This document shows, piece by piece, positions 26,545 through 36,066 of a DNA stretch of 64,000 nucleotides (its first letter is position 1; every line of letters begins with the position of its first letter). This DNA is from Pseudomonas sp. UMAB-08 (GTDB taxonomy: Bacteria; Pseudomonadota; Gammaproteobacteria; Pseudomonadales; Pseudomonadaceae). Where the stretch lies: positions 1-64,000 of the forward strand of contig NZ_LT607416.1 of assembly GCF_900095225.1 (NCBI RefSeq), given 5' to 3'. A program made the position numbers and the translations under genes. The notes beneath the pieces are model-generated. The model saw nothing but the letters and a program-made list of their open reading frames with translations, searched no databases and had not been told where the DNA came from.

Positions 26545-26699
26545 GACGCCCGTGAAGCAGAAGTTAAACACTTAACACGCTCACGATAACGGTGGGCCAG
26601 GCATTAATCTGCTTCAGGAGCGAGTGCTTATACCCGAGGCGGGTGGGTGTCTGAATGTTGGCGTTTATAGCCATTCATCATATTTTAAAGGACAAAAAT

Positions 26700-29600
26700 A
26701 TGAACGAGAATAATGCTCACGTTGTTCATGCGGCCTTGCTGGCAGCCTTGAGCACTCTGGCGTTTCCGGTACACGCTGCCGATCCTGAACAACCTCAGGC
26801 TGTTCAAGCGACCCAGGTAACAGCGCTACGCAATGATCTTGAGGGCGCAGTACAGGGTCAGGTCGATTTCGCGCAAACCCATGTCGTTGCAGCCACTCGA
26901 AGGATTTTTGATCCGTTGCTTGTGCCAGAACGGGAAGCATTGGTTATCTTTACCCCCACTGGAAATGTCACTGCCGTGAGCCTTGTTATCACGGTCGATG
27001 GCGTGGAAAAAACAGTTGCCATGGAAAAACCCCAAAACTTTCCTCGTACGGCAAAGTATGATGAGGAGAATGTTTTTTCCGGTAAAACCATCGTGGGCGA
27101 GTACCCACCTTTTCGACCCGGTGCATTTTCCTACTTGATCCCTTGGAATGCATTCAAGTCGGGAGTTAATATCAAGTTTTTTGTCAATAACGACCCCGGC
27201 AAGGTCGGCGTTCTCAACGCCAGTAAAACAGTGTTCATGACCAATGAAAGCGAAGGCCTTGTTTTAATGAATATCAAGGGCTGCGTCTTCAAGGCCGAGG
27301 GCAGTTGCAATGTCGCCCTGGATCAATTCGACATGGAAAAAAACCCTGAGTTGGCGAGGATTGCGGCACGGGAAATGTTCTCGGAGTTACCGGTAAAGAA
27401 TCTGCTGCTCGGGATGGGAAGCTCTTATTGGCCCTATGTGATTGCAATGGGGTCTGATGGAAAGCCACATCGCTATTCGGGTAATAATTATCATGAATGG
27501 GCGAAATACGGGGACCTCACCTTGCCGGCAAAACTTGGCATGGGTATTTTTTGGAGAGCGGCATCCAACTTAGGGTTCAAGGCACCCGGTAAGTATGTGG
27601 CGATCACGGGTCAACTGCTGGACGTCCCCAGTGATATCCCCGTCCTCCCGCCAGGTGTTGGCGCGAGCTGCGGCAGCAACAGCTGTAATTACCCTAACAG
27701 GCCTGTAGGCTTTTGGCATGAGACTGGCCATGCTCTGGGCCTTCCTCACAGTACGCCGGTTCGTTATGAGGATTGGGCCTATCGCTCCTATGACAATACG
27801 ATGTTACCCAACTACCATCCTGATCCCAAAAAGTATGGTCTTTGCGTAGATTACCTTGGCTACCACTATTTCAATCATGTCGTTGGAGGGATATTGACGC
27901 CTCCTTGGGCTGCGCACACGGCTTCAGCGCCGTTGATTGATGCGTTTGAGGCACTGAGGCTAAGTGATCCATCGGCGATAAAAGACTGGACGCGTTATAT
28001 CGCACCGTACAGCCATCAACAGACGTTGCGGGTTCAGCAGCGCTTCGGTAGTTTTCCTGCCGGGTTGGTGTATGCGGATTTATGGGATGACCATCGTCCT
28101 GCCCCTGTTGTTTCTGTGCCATGCGAACAAAACCAAGCGAAGGCTGATGACGTCAGACAGATCGATCCAGACATTTCTGACGATACCCGTGAGCGAGGGA
28201 AAGTCATTTCGCTTCTCAAGGCGGACGAGGTCCCTGTCCTGAAGGGCGTGCCGGTCCATACACTGGTGATGACGTTAGCGGCCCCTTCTCACGATGCGGA
28301 GAAACTGAGTCAGATATACCCGCCGATCATTTCGAATTATGGAAATGTTTTTGCCCCTGCGCCTATATCGAATTCTATTGGGCGCAACCGTGCACTCGCC
28401 GCCGTTCCGGGGGAGCTGCTTCAGTCCCGGGAAACCGGGAAATGCCTGGCGTTGGGTAATAACGGGCGGTTAACACAAGAGCGTTGTGAATTGGGCGTAG
28501 GAGAACAGCTCTGGCAATTAACACCACAGCCCAGTGATCCTTCCAACGAATCATCGAGTCCGATATTTACAATGATGAACTCGAAAAGCGGGACCTGCCT
28601 GACGAGTAACCTGCAGTTTTCATCGTGCTCTCCCGTCACCGTGAACAACCGTTGGCACGGACGCAAGGACGAGACCAATAGCGATATAAAAATAATGCTT
28701 CAGTCGGCACAGGATGGAAAGTTTATTGTGCCCTCCGAGGACGGATTATTGGCTATGTCTGCATCCCAGGGGAATAAACAAATTTTCTATCGTCAAGCTC
28801 AGGACCTTACTCCCTCTGAGTACACGTTACGTGTCGAGTACACCTACGGCGCCCCGGAAACGAGGGTTTTGTATGCTGGAGGGGTCAGTATTGACGATAT
28901 GTTAACTGTGACCCTAAACATACCCTCCGAACAGAAACCTGTCAGCGCAACGCTCCTCAGGAATGATAAGCCAATAGATGTACGTGATCTGCGGGCCCCC
29001 ACATTGGTTGCTCCGATTGTGGTCGGAACCGATAATGGCCCCCCTGGGGACTATCTAGCCGTGCAGTACCTGCGTTCACAGGGCACTGGATTGTGCCTCG
29101 GAGCGCCTGAGGGGCGGCTGACGCAACTTCCGTGTAATCCGCTGGATCCGCGTATCGCATGGAAGCTGCCTGTGCTGGTGGCTACTACTCCGCTTGAAGA
29201 GTACATGGCGCCTGTGTTGTCTCTTATGACAAATAAGGGCTGCCTGAATGATAAGCTTGGACTTTCGCCGTGCGACACGACCAACAGTGCTCAACGGTGG
29301 AGTACCTATCAGGTGATGACCAAGGGTGCCAGGGCGGTCAGGTTGACAGTCGGTGCTAGCCAGGAGTTCGTTACTGCTCTACCGACCGCCAGTGTGCTGA
29401 TGACGTCTTACAGTGACAGTCCTCATCAGGTTTTCGATAAACTGATGTTTGACGACCTTTCGCCTCTCCGCCGTATAACCTCTTTGCCGATTCAGGAATG
29501 CAGGACTCCGGCGGCACAAGGGACCACGTTGCAAGCCTGCCTTAACGACAGTACTCCGGCTGGGCAGGCGCAAGAATGGCATTTCATTCCGGTTCAAACC

Positions 29601-29807
29601 TCAGCCTCTCAAGTAGATCAAACGTTTATGGTGAGTGAGCGTGGTGCGCGCAGTTGCCTGCAAAGTGGATTGACCCTGGGGAAGTGCGATACAAATAATC
29701 CAGCGTTTATCTGGAGGGCGAACGGAGACATGGCCGCTCACGACAAGGCTATAAAATTGCAAAATAGTGCAACCGGAGAGTTTATTACGGCGCTGGAGGC
29801 ACGTTAA
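26700..29807 (+). CDS. Secreted M66 (StcE-like) zinc metalloprotease with lectin-like repeats
   Basis: A 1035-residue protein. A signal peptide spans about 1-26 (ending VHAAD). An M66-type peptidase domain follows with the full zinc signature HETGHALGLPH at 340-350 (HExxHxxGxxH). The C-terminal half has several ricin-B/beta-trefoil-like Cys segments, near residues 570 (GKCLALGNNGRLTQERC), 790 (GLCLGAPEGRLTQLPC) and 935. StcE and its relatives cleave mucin-type glycoproteins, and lectin modules would target glycans. The family is uncommon among environmental pseudomonads. Codon use is more AT-rich than the surroundings (AATAATTAT-type runs), which suggests acquisition. The start at 26700 has AAAGGA upstream. 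Confidence 0.85.
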   Translation: MNENNAHVVHAALLAALSTLAFPVHAADPEQPQAVQATQVTALRNDLEGAVQGQVDFAQTHVVAATRRIFDPLLVPEREALVIFTPTGNVTAVSLVITVDGVEKTVAMEKPQNFPRTAKYDEENVFSGKTIVGEYPPFRPGAFSYLIPWNAFKSGVNIKFFVNNDPGKVGVLNASKTVFMTNESEGLVLMNIKGCVFKAEGSCNVALDQFDMEKNPELARIAAREMFSELPVKNLLLGMGSSYWPYVIAMGSDGKPHRYSGNNYHEWAKYGDLTLPAKLGMGIFWRAASNLGFKAPGKYVAITGQLLDVPSDIPVLPPGVGASCGSNSCNYPNRPVGFWHETGHALGLPHSTPVRYEDWAYRSYDNTMLPNYHPDPKKYGLCVDYLGYHYFNHVVGGILTPPWAAHTASAPLIDAFEALRLSDPSAIKDWTRYIAPYSHQQTLRVQQRFGSFPAGLVYADLWDDHRPAPVVSVPCEQNQAKADDVRQIDPDISDDTRERGKVISLLKADEVPVLKGVPVHTLVMTLAAPSHDAEKLSQIYPPIISNYGNVFAPAPISNSIGRNRALAAVPGELLQSRETGKCLALGNNGRLTQERCELGVGEQLWQLTPQPSDPSNESSSPIFTMMNSKSGTCLTSNLQFSSCSPVTVNNRWHGRKDETNSDIKIMLQSAQDGKFIVPSEDGLLAMSASQGNKQIFYRQAQDLTPSEYTLRVEYTYGAPETRVLYAGGVSIDDMLTVTLNIPSEQKPVSATLLRNDKPIDVRDLRAPTLVAPIVVGTDNGPPGDYLAVQYLRSQGTGLCLGAPEGRLTQLPCNPLDPRIAWKLPVLVATTPLEEYMAPVLSLMTNKGCLNDKLGLSPCDTTNSAQRWSTYQVMTKGARAVRLTVGASQEFVTALPTASVLMTSYSDSPHQVFDKLMFDDLSPLRRITSLPIQECRTPAAQGTTLQACLNDSTPAGQAQEWHFIPVQTSASQVDQTFMVSERGARSCLQSGLTLGKCDTNNPAFIWRANGDMAAHDKAIKLQNSATGEFITALEAR

Positions 29808-29814
29808 AAGAAGG

Positions 29815-29851
29815 CCCCTCGATGTCCGACATTGCATCGGACGTCGAGGGG
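29815..29851 (+). terminator. Hairpin after the M66 protease gene
   Basis: A 15-bp stem with one G-T pair (CCCCTCGATGTCCGA and its inverse) and a 7-nt loop. The following bases GTTAATTAA give only a poor U run. Confidence 0.6.
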
Positions 29852-29916
29852 GTTAATTAACGAGCGGTAACCCGTTTGCTGTAGATGATCGAGAATGGCT
29901 TATCGACCGAGATTAT

Positions 29917-30891
29917 CTAGCCCTTCCACACCTGTGGATTGACCAGATCCTGCGGTCGCTCACCCAACAACGCGCTGCGCAAGTTGGCATAGGCGCGATC
30001 GGCCATGGCCTGGCGTGTCTCGTGCGTAGCGGAACCGATGTGCGGCAGGGTGACTGCGTTGCTCAACTGGAACAGCGGTGATTCGGCCAGCGGTTCTTTT
30101 TCGTACACATCCAGACCGGCGCCACGAATAGTGCCTTGCTGCAGGGCTTCGATCAGCGCCGGTTCGTCGACCACCGGGCCGCGAGAGATGTTGATCAGGA
30201 TCGCACTGGATTTCATCAGCGCCAGTTCGCGGGTGCTGATCAGGTGCTTGGTCTTTTCACTCAACGGCACGACGAGGCAGACGAAGTCGGATTCAGCCAG
30301 CAGTTGATCGAGGCTGCGGTATTGCGCGCCCATTTCCTGTTCCAGCGAGGTCTTGCGGCTGTTGCCGCTGTACAGGATCGGCATGTTGAATCCGAAATGG
30401 CCACGACGGGCGATGGCCGCGCCGATGTTGCCCATGCCGACGATCCCCAAGGTCTTGCCATGCACGTCGGTGCCGAAATGCGAGGCTTCGACCGTGCGTT
30501 TCCACTGGCCAGCCTTGGTCCAGGCGTCCAGTTCGGCAACGCGTCGGGCGCTGCTCATGAGCAGGGCGAAGGCCAGGTCGGCGGTGCTTTCGGTCAATAC
30601 ATCCGGGGTGTTGGTGAGCATGATGCCGCGCTCGTTGAAATAGCCCAGCTCGTAATTGTCGTAGCCCACTGAAATGCTCGACACCACTTCCAGTTTGGCG
30701 GCACTGTGCAATTGTTCGCGGCCCAGCGTGCGGCCCGCGCCGATCAGACCGTGGGCGTGCGGTAGCGCGTCATTGAACTGCGCGTTCATATCGCCAAGCT
30801 TGGGGTTGGGTACGATCACGTTGAAATCTTGCTGCAGGCGCTCGGCCATTTCAGGGGACACGCGGCTGAAGGCAAGTACGGTCTTTTTCAT
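29917..30891 (-). CDS. 2-hydroxyacid dehydrogenase (2-ketoaldonate/glyoxylate reductase)
   Basis: A 324-residue D-2-hydroxyacid dehydrogenase. The NAD(P) motif GMGNIGAAIARRG is near 153-165. The catalytic Arg (NISRGPVVDEPAL), Glu (AGLDVYEKEPLAES) and His (LPHIGSATHETR) are all present. It matches the GhrB/2-ketoaldonate reductase type in P. putida (PP_1261), which also lies beside a LysR regulator and a fusaric-acid-type efflux operon. The ATG at 30891 gives the family N-terminus MKKTVLAFSRV. The earlier frame is discarded. Confidence 0.88.
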   Translation of the reverse strand: MKKTVLAFSRVSPEMAERLQQDFNVIVPNPKLGDMNAQFNDALPHAHGLIGAGRTLGREQLHSAAKLEVVSSISVGYDNYELGYFNERGIMLTNTPDVLTESTADLAFALLMSSARRVAELDAWTKAGQWKRTVEASHFGTDVHGKTLGIVGMGNIGAAIARRGHFGFNMPILYSGNSRKTSLEQEMGAQYRSLDQLLAESDFVCLVVPLSEKTKHLISTRELALMKSSAILINISRGPVVDEPALIEALQQGTIRGAGLDVYEKEPLAESPLFQLSNAVTLPHIGSATHETRQAMADRAYANLRSALLGERPQDLVNPQVWKG

Positions 30892-31002
30892 CAGGCAGAT
30901 ACTCTCGGACGTTCGAATGGTCAGTGCGTAGCACGCTAACATTCTTGCCCGTCCCTGGGCATCTGGTTCTTTCGAGGGGATTCTTCTGCCGGACGAAACA
31001 GG

Positions 31003-31950
31003 TCAGACGATGTTCATCAAATCGTGGGTTTTCAAGTCGGCTTCATGGGCGGCCAGAATCTCTGGCAGTGAGCCGCGCAGGTATTCGACCCACGTCCTGA
31101 TCTTCGCATCCAGGTATTGGCGAGACGGGTAGATGGCGTACAGGTTCAGTTCCTGCGAGCGGTAGTTGGGCAGGACCCGTACCAGCGTGCCGTTGCGCAA
31201 TCCTTCGATGGCGGAGTAAATCGGCAGAATCCCCACGCCCATGCCACTGCAGATCGCGGTTTTCATGGCGTCGGCCGAGTTGACCAGGAAGGGCGAGGTG
31301 ACAATGGTGACCATCTCCTGACCTTCAGGACCATCAAACAACCACTTTTCCAGCGGAATCACCGGGCTGACCAGGCGCAAACAGGCATGGTTGAGCAGGT
31401 CTTGGGGCTTTTGCGCAGCACCGAAGGCTTTGACGTAGGCCGGCGAGGCGCAAACGATGCTGTAGGTGATCCCCAGGCGTTGGGAAACGAAACCCGAATC
31501 CGGCAGCTCGCTGGCCAGGACGATGGAAACGTCGTAACCCTCGTTGAGCAGGTCGGGCGCGCGGTTGGCCATGGTCAGGTCGAAGGTCACGTCCGGGTGA
31601 TGCTTGCGATAACGGGCGATGGCATCGATGACGTAATGCTGGCCGACGCCGGTCATCGAATGGACTTTCAGCTGTCCGGCGGGGCGAGCGTGAGCATCAC
31701 TGGCTTCAGCTTCGGCTTCTTCGACGTACCCGAGGATTTGTTCACAGCGCAACAGGTAGCGTTTGCCTGCTTCCGTGAGGGCAATCCGCCGTGTGGTGCG
31801 ATTGAGCAGTCGGGTTTGCAGGTGCGCTTCAAGATTCGAGACTGCACGCGATACATTGGCGGTGGTGGTGTCGAGCTGTACTGCTGCGGCAGTAAAGCTT
31901 CCCGCTTGCGCCACGCAACTGAAAGCGCGCATGTTTTGCAGGGTATCCAT
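31003..31950 (-). CDS. LysR family transcriptional regulator
   Basis: A 315-residue LysR regulator with an N-terminal winged helix (MDTLQNMRAFSCVAQAGSFTAAAVQLDTTTANVSRAVSNLE in part) and a substrate-binding co-inducer domain. The ATG at 31950 is preferred: CAGAGA lies upstream and homologues start MDTL/MDRL. The ATG at 31986 has no ribosome site. It is divergent from the four-gene efflux operon (184-bp gap) and so probably controls it. Confidence 0.88.
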   Translation of the reverse strand: MDTLQNMRAFSCVAQAGSFTAAAVQLDTTTANVSRAVSNLEAHLQTRLLNRTTRRIALTEAGKRYLLRCEQILGYVEEAEAEASDAHARPAGQLKVHSMTGVGQHYVIDAIARYRKHHPDVTFDLTMANRAPDLLNEGYDVSIVLASELPDSGFVSQRLGITYSIVCASPAYVKAFGAAQKPQDLLNHACLRLVSPVIPLEKWLFDGPEGQEMVTIVTSPFLVNSADAMKTAICSGMGVGILPIYSAIEGLRNGTLVRVLPNYRSQELNLYAIYPSRQYLDAKIRTWVEYLRGSLPEILAAHEADLKTHDLMNIV

Positions 31951-32133
31951 TGGCAGTTCTCTGATGAGATTGGCAAAGTGTGACATGAAGTAACAGTTGC
32001 GTGTGAGTCAGACCAATGGATTATCGCGCGTTCGGTAACAAAGAATCACACTTCCCTCGGCTTATCGCCGCCCTGACTGCCGCCTAGAATCGTTGTCTTC
32101 ACGCTATTTCACCTAAGTCGGGAATTCGCAGCT

Positions 32134-33660
32134 GTGCCGCGTCGCATGATCAGAGGGCTTAAGCTCCTCAGTGTTTTGTCTTTATCCCTGGCAATAGGCG
32201 GCTGCATCGGGACTGGGGGGATTGCCCCTCAAGACCATTCATTGCCGGCCAACACCTTGGCCACGGACGAAGCGATCCAAAGTGCTGCCAAAGATGCTCA
32301 TTGGCCCGCTGCCCAGTGGTGGCGCGCCTACAGTGATGAGCAGCTTGACCGCTGGATCGAGCTTGCCGCCCAAGGCAGTCCGAGCCTTGCGATGGCCGCC
32401 GCCCGCGTACGTCAGGCCAAGGCCATGGCCGGTATCGCCGAGTCTGCCGAGTCGTTGCATGTCAATGGCGACTCTACCCTCAAACGCCATAACTGGCCTA
32501 CCGATCAGTTCTACGGTCCAGGCGCGTTGGCCAACACTAGCACGTGGGACAACAATGCCTCGCTGGGCCTGAGTTACTCCCTCGACCTGTGGGGCCGGGA
32601 AAGTAATACCACCGAACAGGCGCTTGACCTGGCGCACATGAGTGCCGCCGAATCACGCCTGGCGCAACTCGAACTGCAGAACAACATCGTCCGTGCCTAT
32701 ATTCAGCTGTCGTTGAATTACGCACAGCGCGACATCGTTGAAGCGACGCTGGCCCAACAGCAGCAGATCCTCGATCTGGCGCAACGACGCCTGAACGGCG
32801 GGATCGGCACTCATTTCGAAGTCAGCCAGGCGGAAACACCGCTGCCGGAAACCCATCGGCAAATCGATGCGCTGGACGAGGCTATCGACCTGAGTCGCAA
32901 TCAGCTCGCGGCGCTGGCAGGCAAGGGCCCGGGGGAGGGCGCGAAGTTACAGCGGCCAACCCTGTCATTGCAGACTGCGTTGAAACTGCCGTCGGCGTTG
33001 CCGGCTGAACTGCTCGGGCAGCGCCCGGACGTGGTCGCCAGCCGCTGGAGGGTTGCGGCCCAGGCGCGTGGCATCGATGTCGCGCATGCCGGCTTTTACC
33101 CCAACGTCGATCTGGTCGGCAGCCTCGGCTTCATGGCGACTGGCGGCGGCATGCTGTCGTTTCTCTCAGGCAATAAATTCAACTACAGCGTAGGCCCGGC
33201 GATTACGTTGCCGATCTTCGACGGCGGGCGTTTGCGTGCAGAGCTGGGTGAAGCGTCGGCCGGGTATGATGTGGCCGTGGCGCAGTACAACCAGACGCTG
33301 ATCAATGCGCTCAAAGATATCTCCGACCAATTGATCCGCCGTGCCTCGATGGACAAGCAACAAGTGTTCACCGCTGAGTCGGTGGCGTCGGCGCAGAAGA
33401 CGTATGACATCGCGTTGGTTGCCTATAAGCGCGGTCTGACCGATTATCTGAACGTGCTTAACGCCCAGACCTTATTGTTTCACCAGCAGGAAATTCAGCA
33501 GCAGGTCCAGGCTGCACGCCTGACCGCTCACGCCGCGTTGGTGGTTGCGCTGGGTGGTGGCCTGTCGGCAGGTGCCGATGCGCCTGACGAGAAGAAAACC
33601 GCGCCCAGCAAACCCCCTGCGGCCCTTGAAGCGTTGGATCACATGATGAGTCGACCATGA
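32134..33660 (+). CDS. Outer-membrane efflux lipoprotein, NodT family
   Basis: A 508-residue TolC-like outer-membrane channel with a lipoprotein signal ending at Cys24 (AIGGC). Two repeated OEP domains are helical-hairpin rich. It would form the outer-membrane exit of a tripartite pump with the HlyD-type adaptor and the FUSC inner-membrane protein encoded downstream. The start is a GTG at 32134; an ATG at 32146 is an alternative with little effect on the signal. The stop overlaps the next ATG (ATGA). Confidence 0.9.
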   Translation: MPRRMIRGLKLLSVLSLSLAIGGCIGTGGIAPQDHSLPANTLATDEAIQSAAKDAHWPAAQWWRAYSDEQLDRWIELAAQGSPSLAMAAARVRQAKAMAGIAESAESLHVNGDSTLKRHNWPTDQFYGPGALANTSTWDNNASLGLSYSLDLWGRESNTTEQALDLAHMSAAESRLAQLELQNNIVRAYIQLSLNYAQRDIVEATLAQQQQILDLAQRRLNGGIGTHFEVSQAETPLPETHRQIDALDEAIDLSRNQLAALAGKGPGEGAKLQRPTLSLQTALKLPSALPAELLGQRPDVVASRWRVAAQARGIDVAHAGFYPNVDLVGSLGFMATGGGMLSFLSGNKFNYSVGPAITLPIFDGGRLRAELGEASAGYDVAVAQYNQTLINALKDISDQLIRRASMDKQQVFTAESVASAQKTYDIALVAYKRGLTDYLNVLNAQTLLFHQQEIQQQVQAARLTAHAALVVALGGGLSAGADAPDEKKTAPSKPPAALEALDHMMSRP

Positions 33661-35852
33661 CCCCTCTGTATGCACCCGTGCGTTGGTTGGGCTCGTTGGA
33701 ATGGCGTCGCGGTTTTTTTGAGTGGGCGCGCAGCGATGGCGTGACCTGGGTCTACATCTTCAAGGTGCTGTTCGCCGCGTTCTTGACCTTGTGGCTGGCC
33801 ATGCGTCTGGAGTTGCCACAACCCCGCACCGCGATGATCACTGTGTTCATTGTGATGCAGCGGCAGAACGGGCAAGTCCTGGCCAAGAGTTTTTACCGCT
33901 TCCTGGGGACGTTGACCGGTTCGGCGGTGATGGTCGCCCTGATCGCCTTGTTCGCTCAGGACACTGAGTTGTTTCTAGTCAGCCTGGCGATCTGGGTGGG
34001 CATTTGTTCGGCCGGTGCCGCGCGTAACCGAAACTTCCGGGCCTACGGGTTTGTTCTGGCCGGTTATACCGCTGCCATGGTCGGCCTGCCTGCCCTGGCA
34101 CACCCGGATGGGGCGTTCATGGCGGCCATGTGGCGGGTACTGGAAATCTCCTTGGGCATCCTGTGCTCGACACTGGTCAGTGTCGCAATTTTGCCGCAAA
34201 CCGCCAGTGCTGCGATGCGCAACGCACTGTACCTGCGCTTTGGCGTGTTCGCCGGGTTCGTGGCCCATGGTTTGCGGGTGGGTAATGAATCGGGCGCGTT
34301 CGAGGCCGGTAATGTGCGTTTCATCGCCGAAGCGATCGGCCTGGAAGGGTTGCGCAGTGTAACCGTGTTCGAAGACCCGCACATGCGTCGGCGCAACGGC
34401 CGGCTCAATCGCTTGAACAGTGAGTTCATGGCCATCACCACGCGCTTCAATGCCTTGCACCAACTGCTTGAACGCTTGCGCAGTCGAGAAGCAGCTCAGG
34501 TGATCAGCGCCATCGAGCCGGGGTTGATGGCACTCGCCGATTTGCTTGAGGCTTTCTCTGGACGTCCTTTGACCGATGCCGACGCGGCGCGATTGGCCGA
34601 GCGATTGGCGGCGTTTAAAGAGGGGCTGCCGGAGCGGGTGCGGAGTCTGCGTGCGGCGCTGGTCGAGACTCAACCAGCTGAGGCGGATCTGCTGGATTTT
34701 CACACGGCCTATGAGCTGCTTTATCGCTTTGTCGATGACATGCACGGTTACGCCCAGACCCATGCCTCGCTGGCCGATCACAACCATGTCCGTGAACAGT
34801 GGGATGAACCGTTTACCTCTCAGACGAACTGGATGGCCGCTCTCGCCGCCGGTGTTCGAGCTTCGTTCGTCCTTCTGGTGCTGGGCAGCTATTGGGTCGC
34901 CACGGCATGGCCGAGTGGCTCCATCATGACCTTGGTCGCCGCCGCCACCATCGGCCTTTCAGCCTCGTCGGCGAACCCCAAGCGCATGGCCTTTCAGATG
35001 GCTTGCGGTACGTTTCTGGGCGCCATATTAGGCTTCATCGAGATGTTTTTCGTGTACCCGTTCATCGATGGATTCCCCTTGCTGTGCCTGGTGCTTGCCC
35101 CGGTGTTGGTGCTCGGCTCGTTCCTCTCCTCGCGTCCCCAATTGGCGGGCTATGGCTTGGGGTTGTTGATTTTTTTCAGCACCGGCTCGGTGCCTGACAA
35201 CCTGACGATCTACAACCCCTACGGGTTCATCAACGACTACATCGGCATGGTGCTCGGCATGCTGGTCTGCGCCGCGGCGGGTGCAATTATTTTGCCGCCC
35301 AACAGCCGTTGGATGTGGAGCAGGCTTGAACAGGACTTGCGTCAGCAGGTGTTGTACGCCATCAGCGCGCCGTTGCGCGGTTTAGGGTCGAGCTTCGAAA
35401 GCCGTACCCGTGACCTGCTGCATCAAGCTTACGGCCTGGCGGCGGGGCAACCGGAGGTTCAACGCAATCTGTTACGCTGGATGTTCGTGGTGCTTGAGGT
35501 CGGTCACGCCATCATCGAACTGCGTCGTGAACAGTCAATCATGCCGGTGCACCCGTGCTATGCCGAATCACAGTCCTGGCGTCTGGCAATCCGGGTGATG
35601 GGACGCTCGCTCATCCGCTTGTTTCTGCAGCCCAACCACAGCAACCTGGAGCGTGCCCTGATCGCCGTCGACCATGCGATCAGTCGGGTGCAGGCCACCG
35701 ATGAACCCTTTGCCCGGCACTTCGACACGTCGGTCTTGCGGCGCGTCCAGAGTTACTTGCACTTTATCCGCACTTCGCTGCTTGATCCGCAATCTCCCCT
35801 GGCCGCGTATGCCCCGTTACGCAAGCCACAAGGACTGATCCATGCCTCGTGA
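33657..35852 (+). CDS. FUSC family (fusaric acid resistance) inner-membrane protein
   Basis: A 731-residue protein with two sets of about five to six membrane helices (roughly 35-180 and 400-540) separated by a large soluble segment, the standard FUSC/AaeB layout. These proteins export aromatic acids such as fusaric or p-hydroxybenzoic acid. The gene overlaps both its neighbours (4 bp upstream, 11 bp downstream), so the operon is translationally coupled. Confidence 0.9.
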   Translation: MTPLYAPVRWLGSLEWRRGFFEWARSDGVTWVYIFKVLFAAFLTLWLAMRLELPQPRTAMITVFIVMQRQNGQVLAKSFYRFLGTLTGSAVMVALIALFAQDTELFLVSLAIWVGICSAGAARNRNFRAYGFVLAGYTAAMVGLPALAHPDGAFMAAMWRVLEISLGILCSTLVSVAILPQTASAAMRNALYLRFGVFAGFVAHGLRVGNESGAFEAGNVRFIAEAIGLEGLRSVTVFEDPHMRRRNGRLNRLNSEFMAITTRFNALHQLLERLRSREAAQVISAIEPGLMALADLLEAFSGRPLTDADAARLAERLAAFKEGLPERVRSLRAALVETQPAEADLLDFHTAYELLYRFVDDMHGYAQTHASLADHNHVREQWDEPFTSQTNWMAALAAGVRASFVLLVLGSYWVATAWPSGSIMTLVAAATIGLSASSANPKRMAFQMACGTFLGAILGFIEMFFVYPFIDGFPLLCLVLAPVLVLGSFLSSRPQLAGYGLGLLIFFSTGSVPDNLTIYNPYGFINDYIGMVLGMLVCAAAGAIILPPNSRWMWSRLEQDLRQQVLYAISAPLRGLGSSFESRTRDLLHQAYGLAAGQPEVQRNLLRWMFVVLEVGHAIIELRREQSIMPVHPCYAESQSWRLAIRVMGRSLIRLFLQPNHSNLERALIAVDHAISRVQATDEPFARHFDTSVLRRVQSYLHFIRTSLLDPQSPLAAYAPLRKPQGLIHAS

Positions 35853-36042
35853 AATCGCCTTCCACGGCGTCTATATGCCGACAATGACCTTGATGTTCCT
35901 GATCGCGGCGGTCATTGCCTGGACCTTGGGTCGGCTCTTGTCCGAGCTCGATCTGTATCGATTTTTCTGGCATCCGGCGCTGCTGCGTCTGTGCGTGTTT
36001 ACCTGCATCTTTGGCGCTCTGGCGCTCACTGTTTACCGTTGA
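35842..36042 (+). CDS. DUF1656 small membrane protein (AaeX-like)
   Basis: A 66-residue protein with two membrane helices (about 10-30 and 45-64), the DUF1656/AaeX companion found between FUSC and HlyD genes. It begins MPREIAFHGVYMPTMT. Its role in the pump is unknown. Confidence 0.88.
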   Translation: MPREIAFHGVYMPTMTLMFLIAAVIAWTLGRLLSELDLYRFFWHPALLRLCVFTCIFGALALTVYR

Positions 36043-36066
36043 TGCACTTTTTTTGAGAAACCCTGG

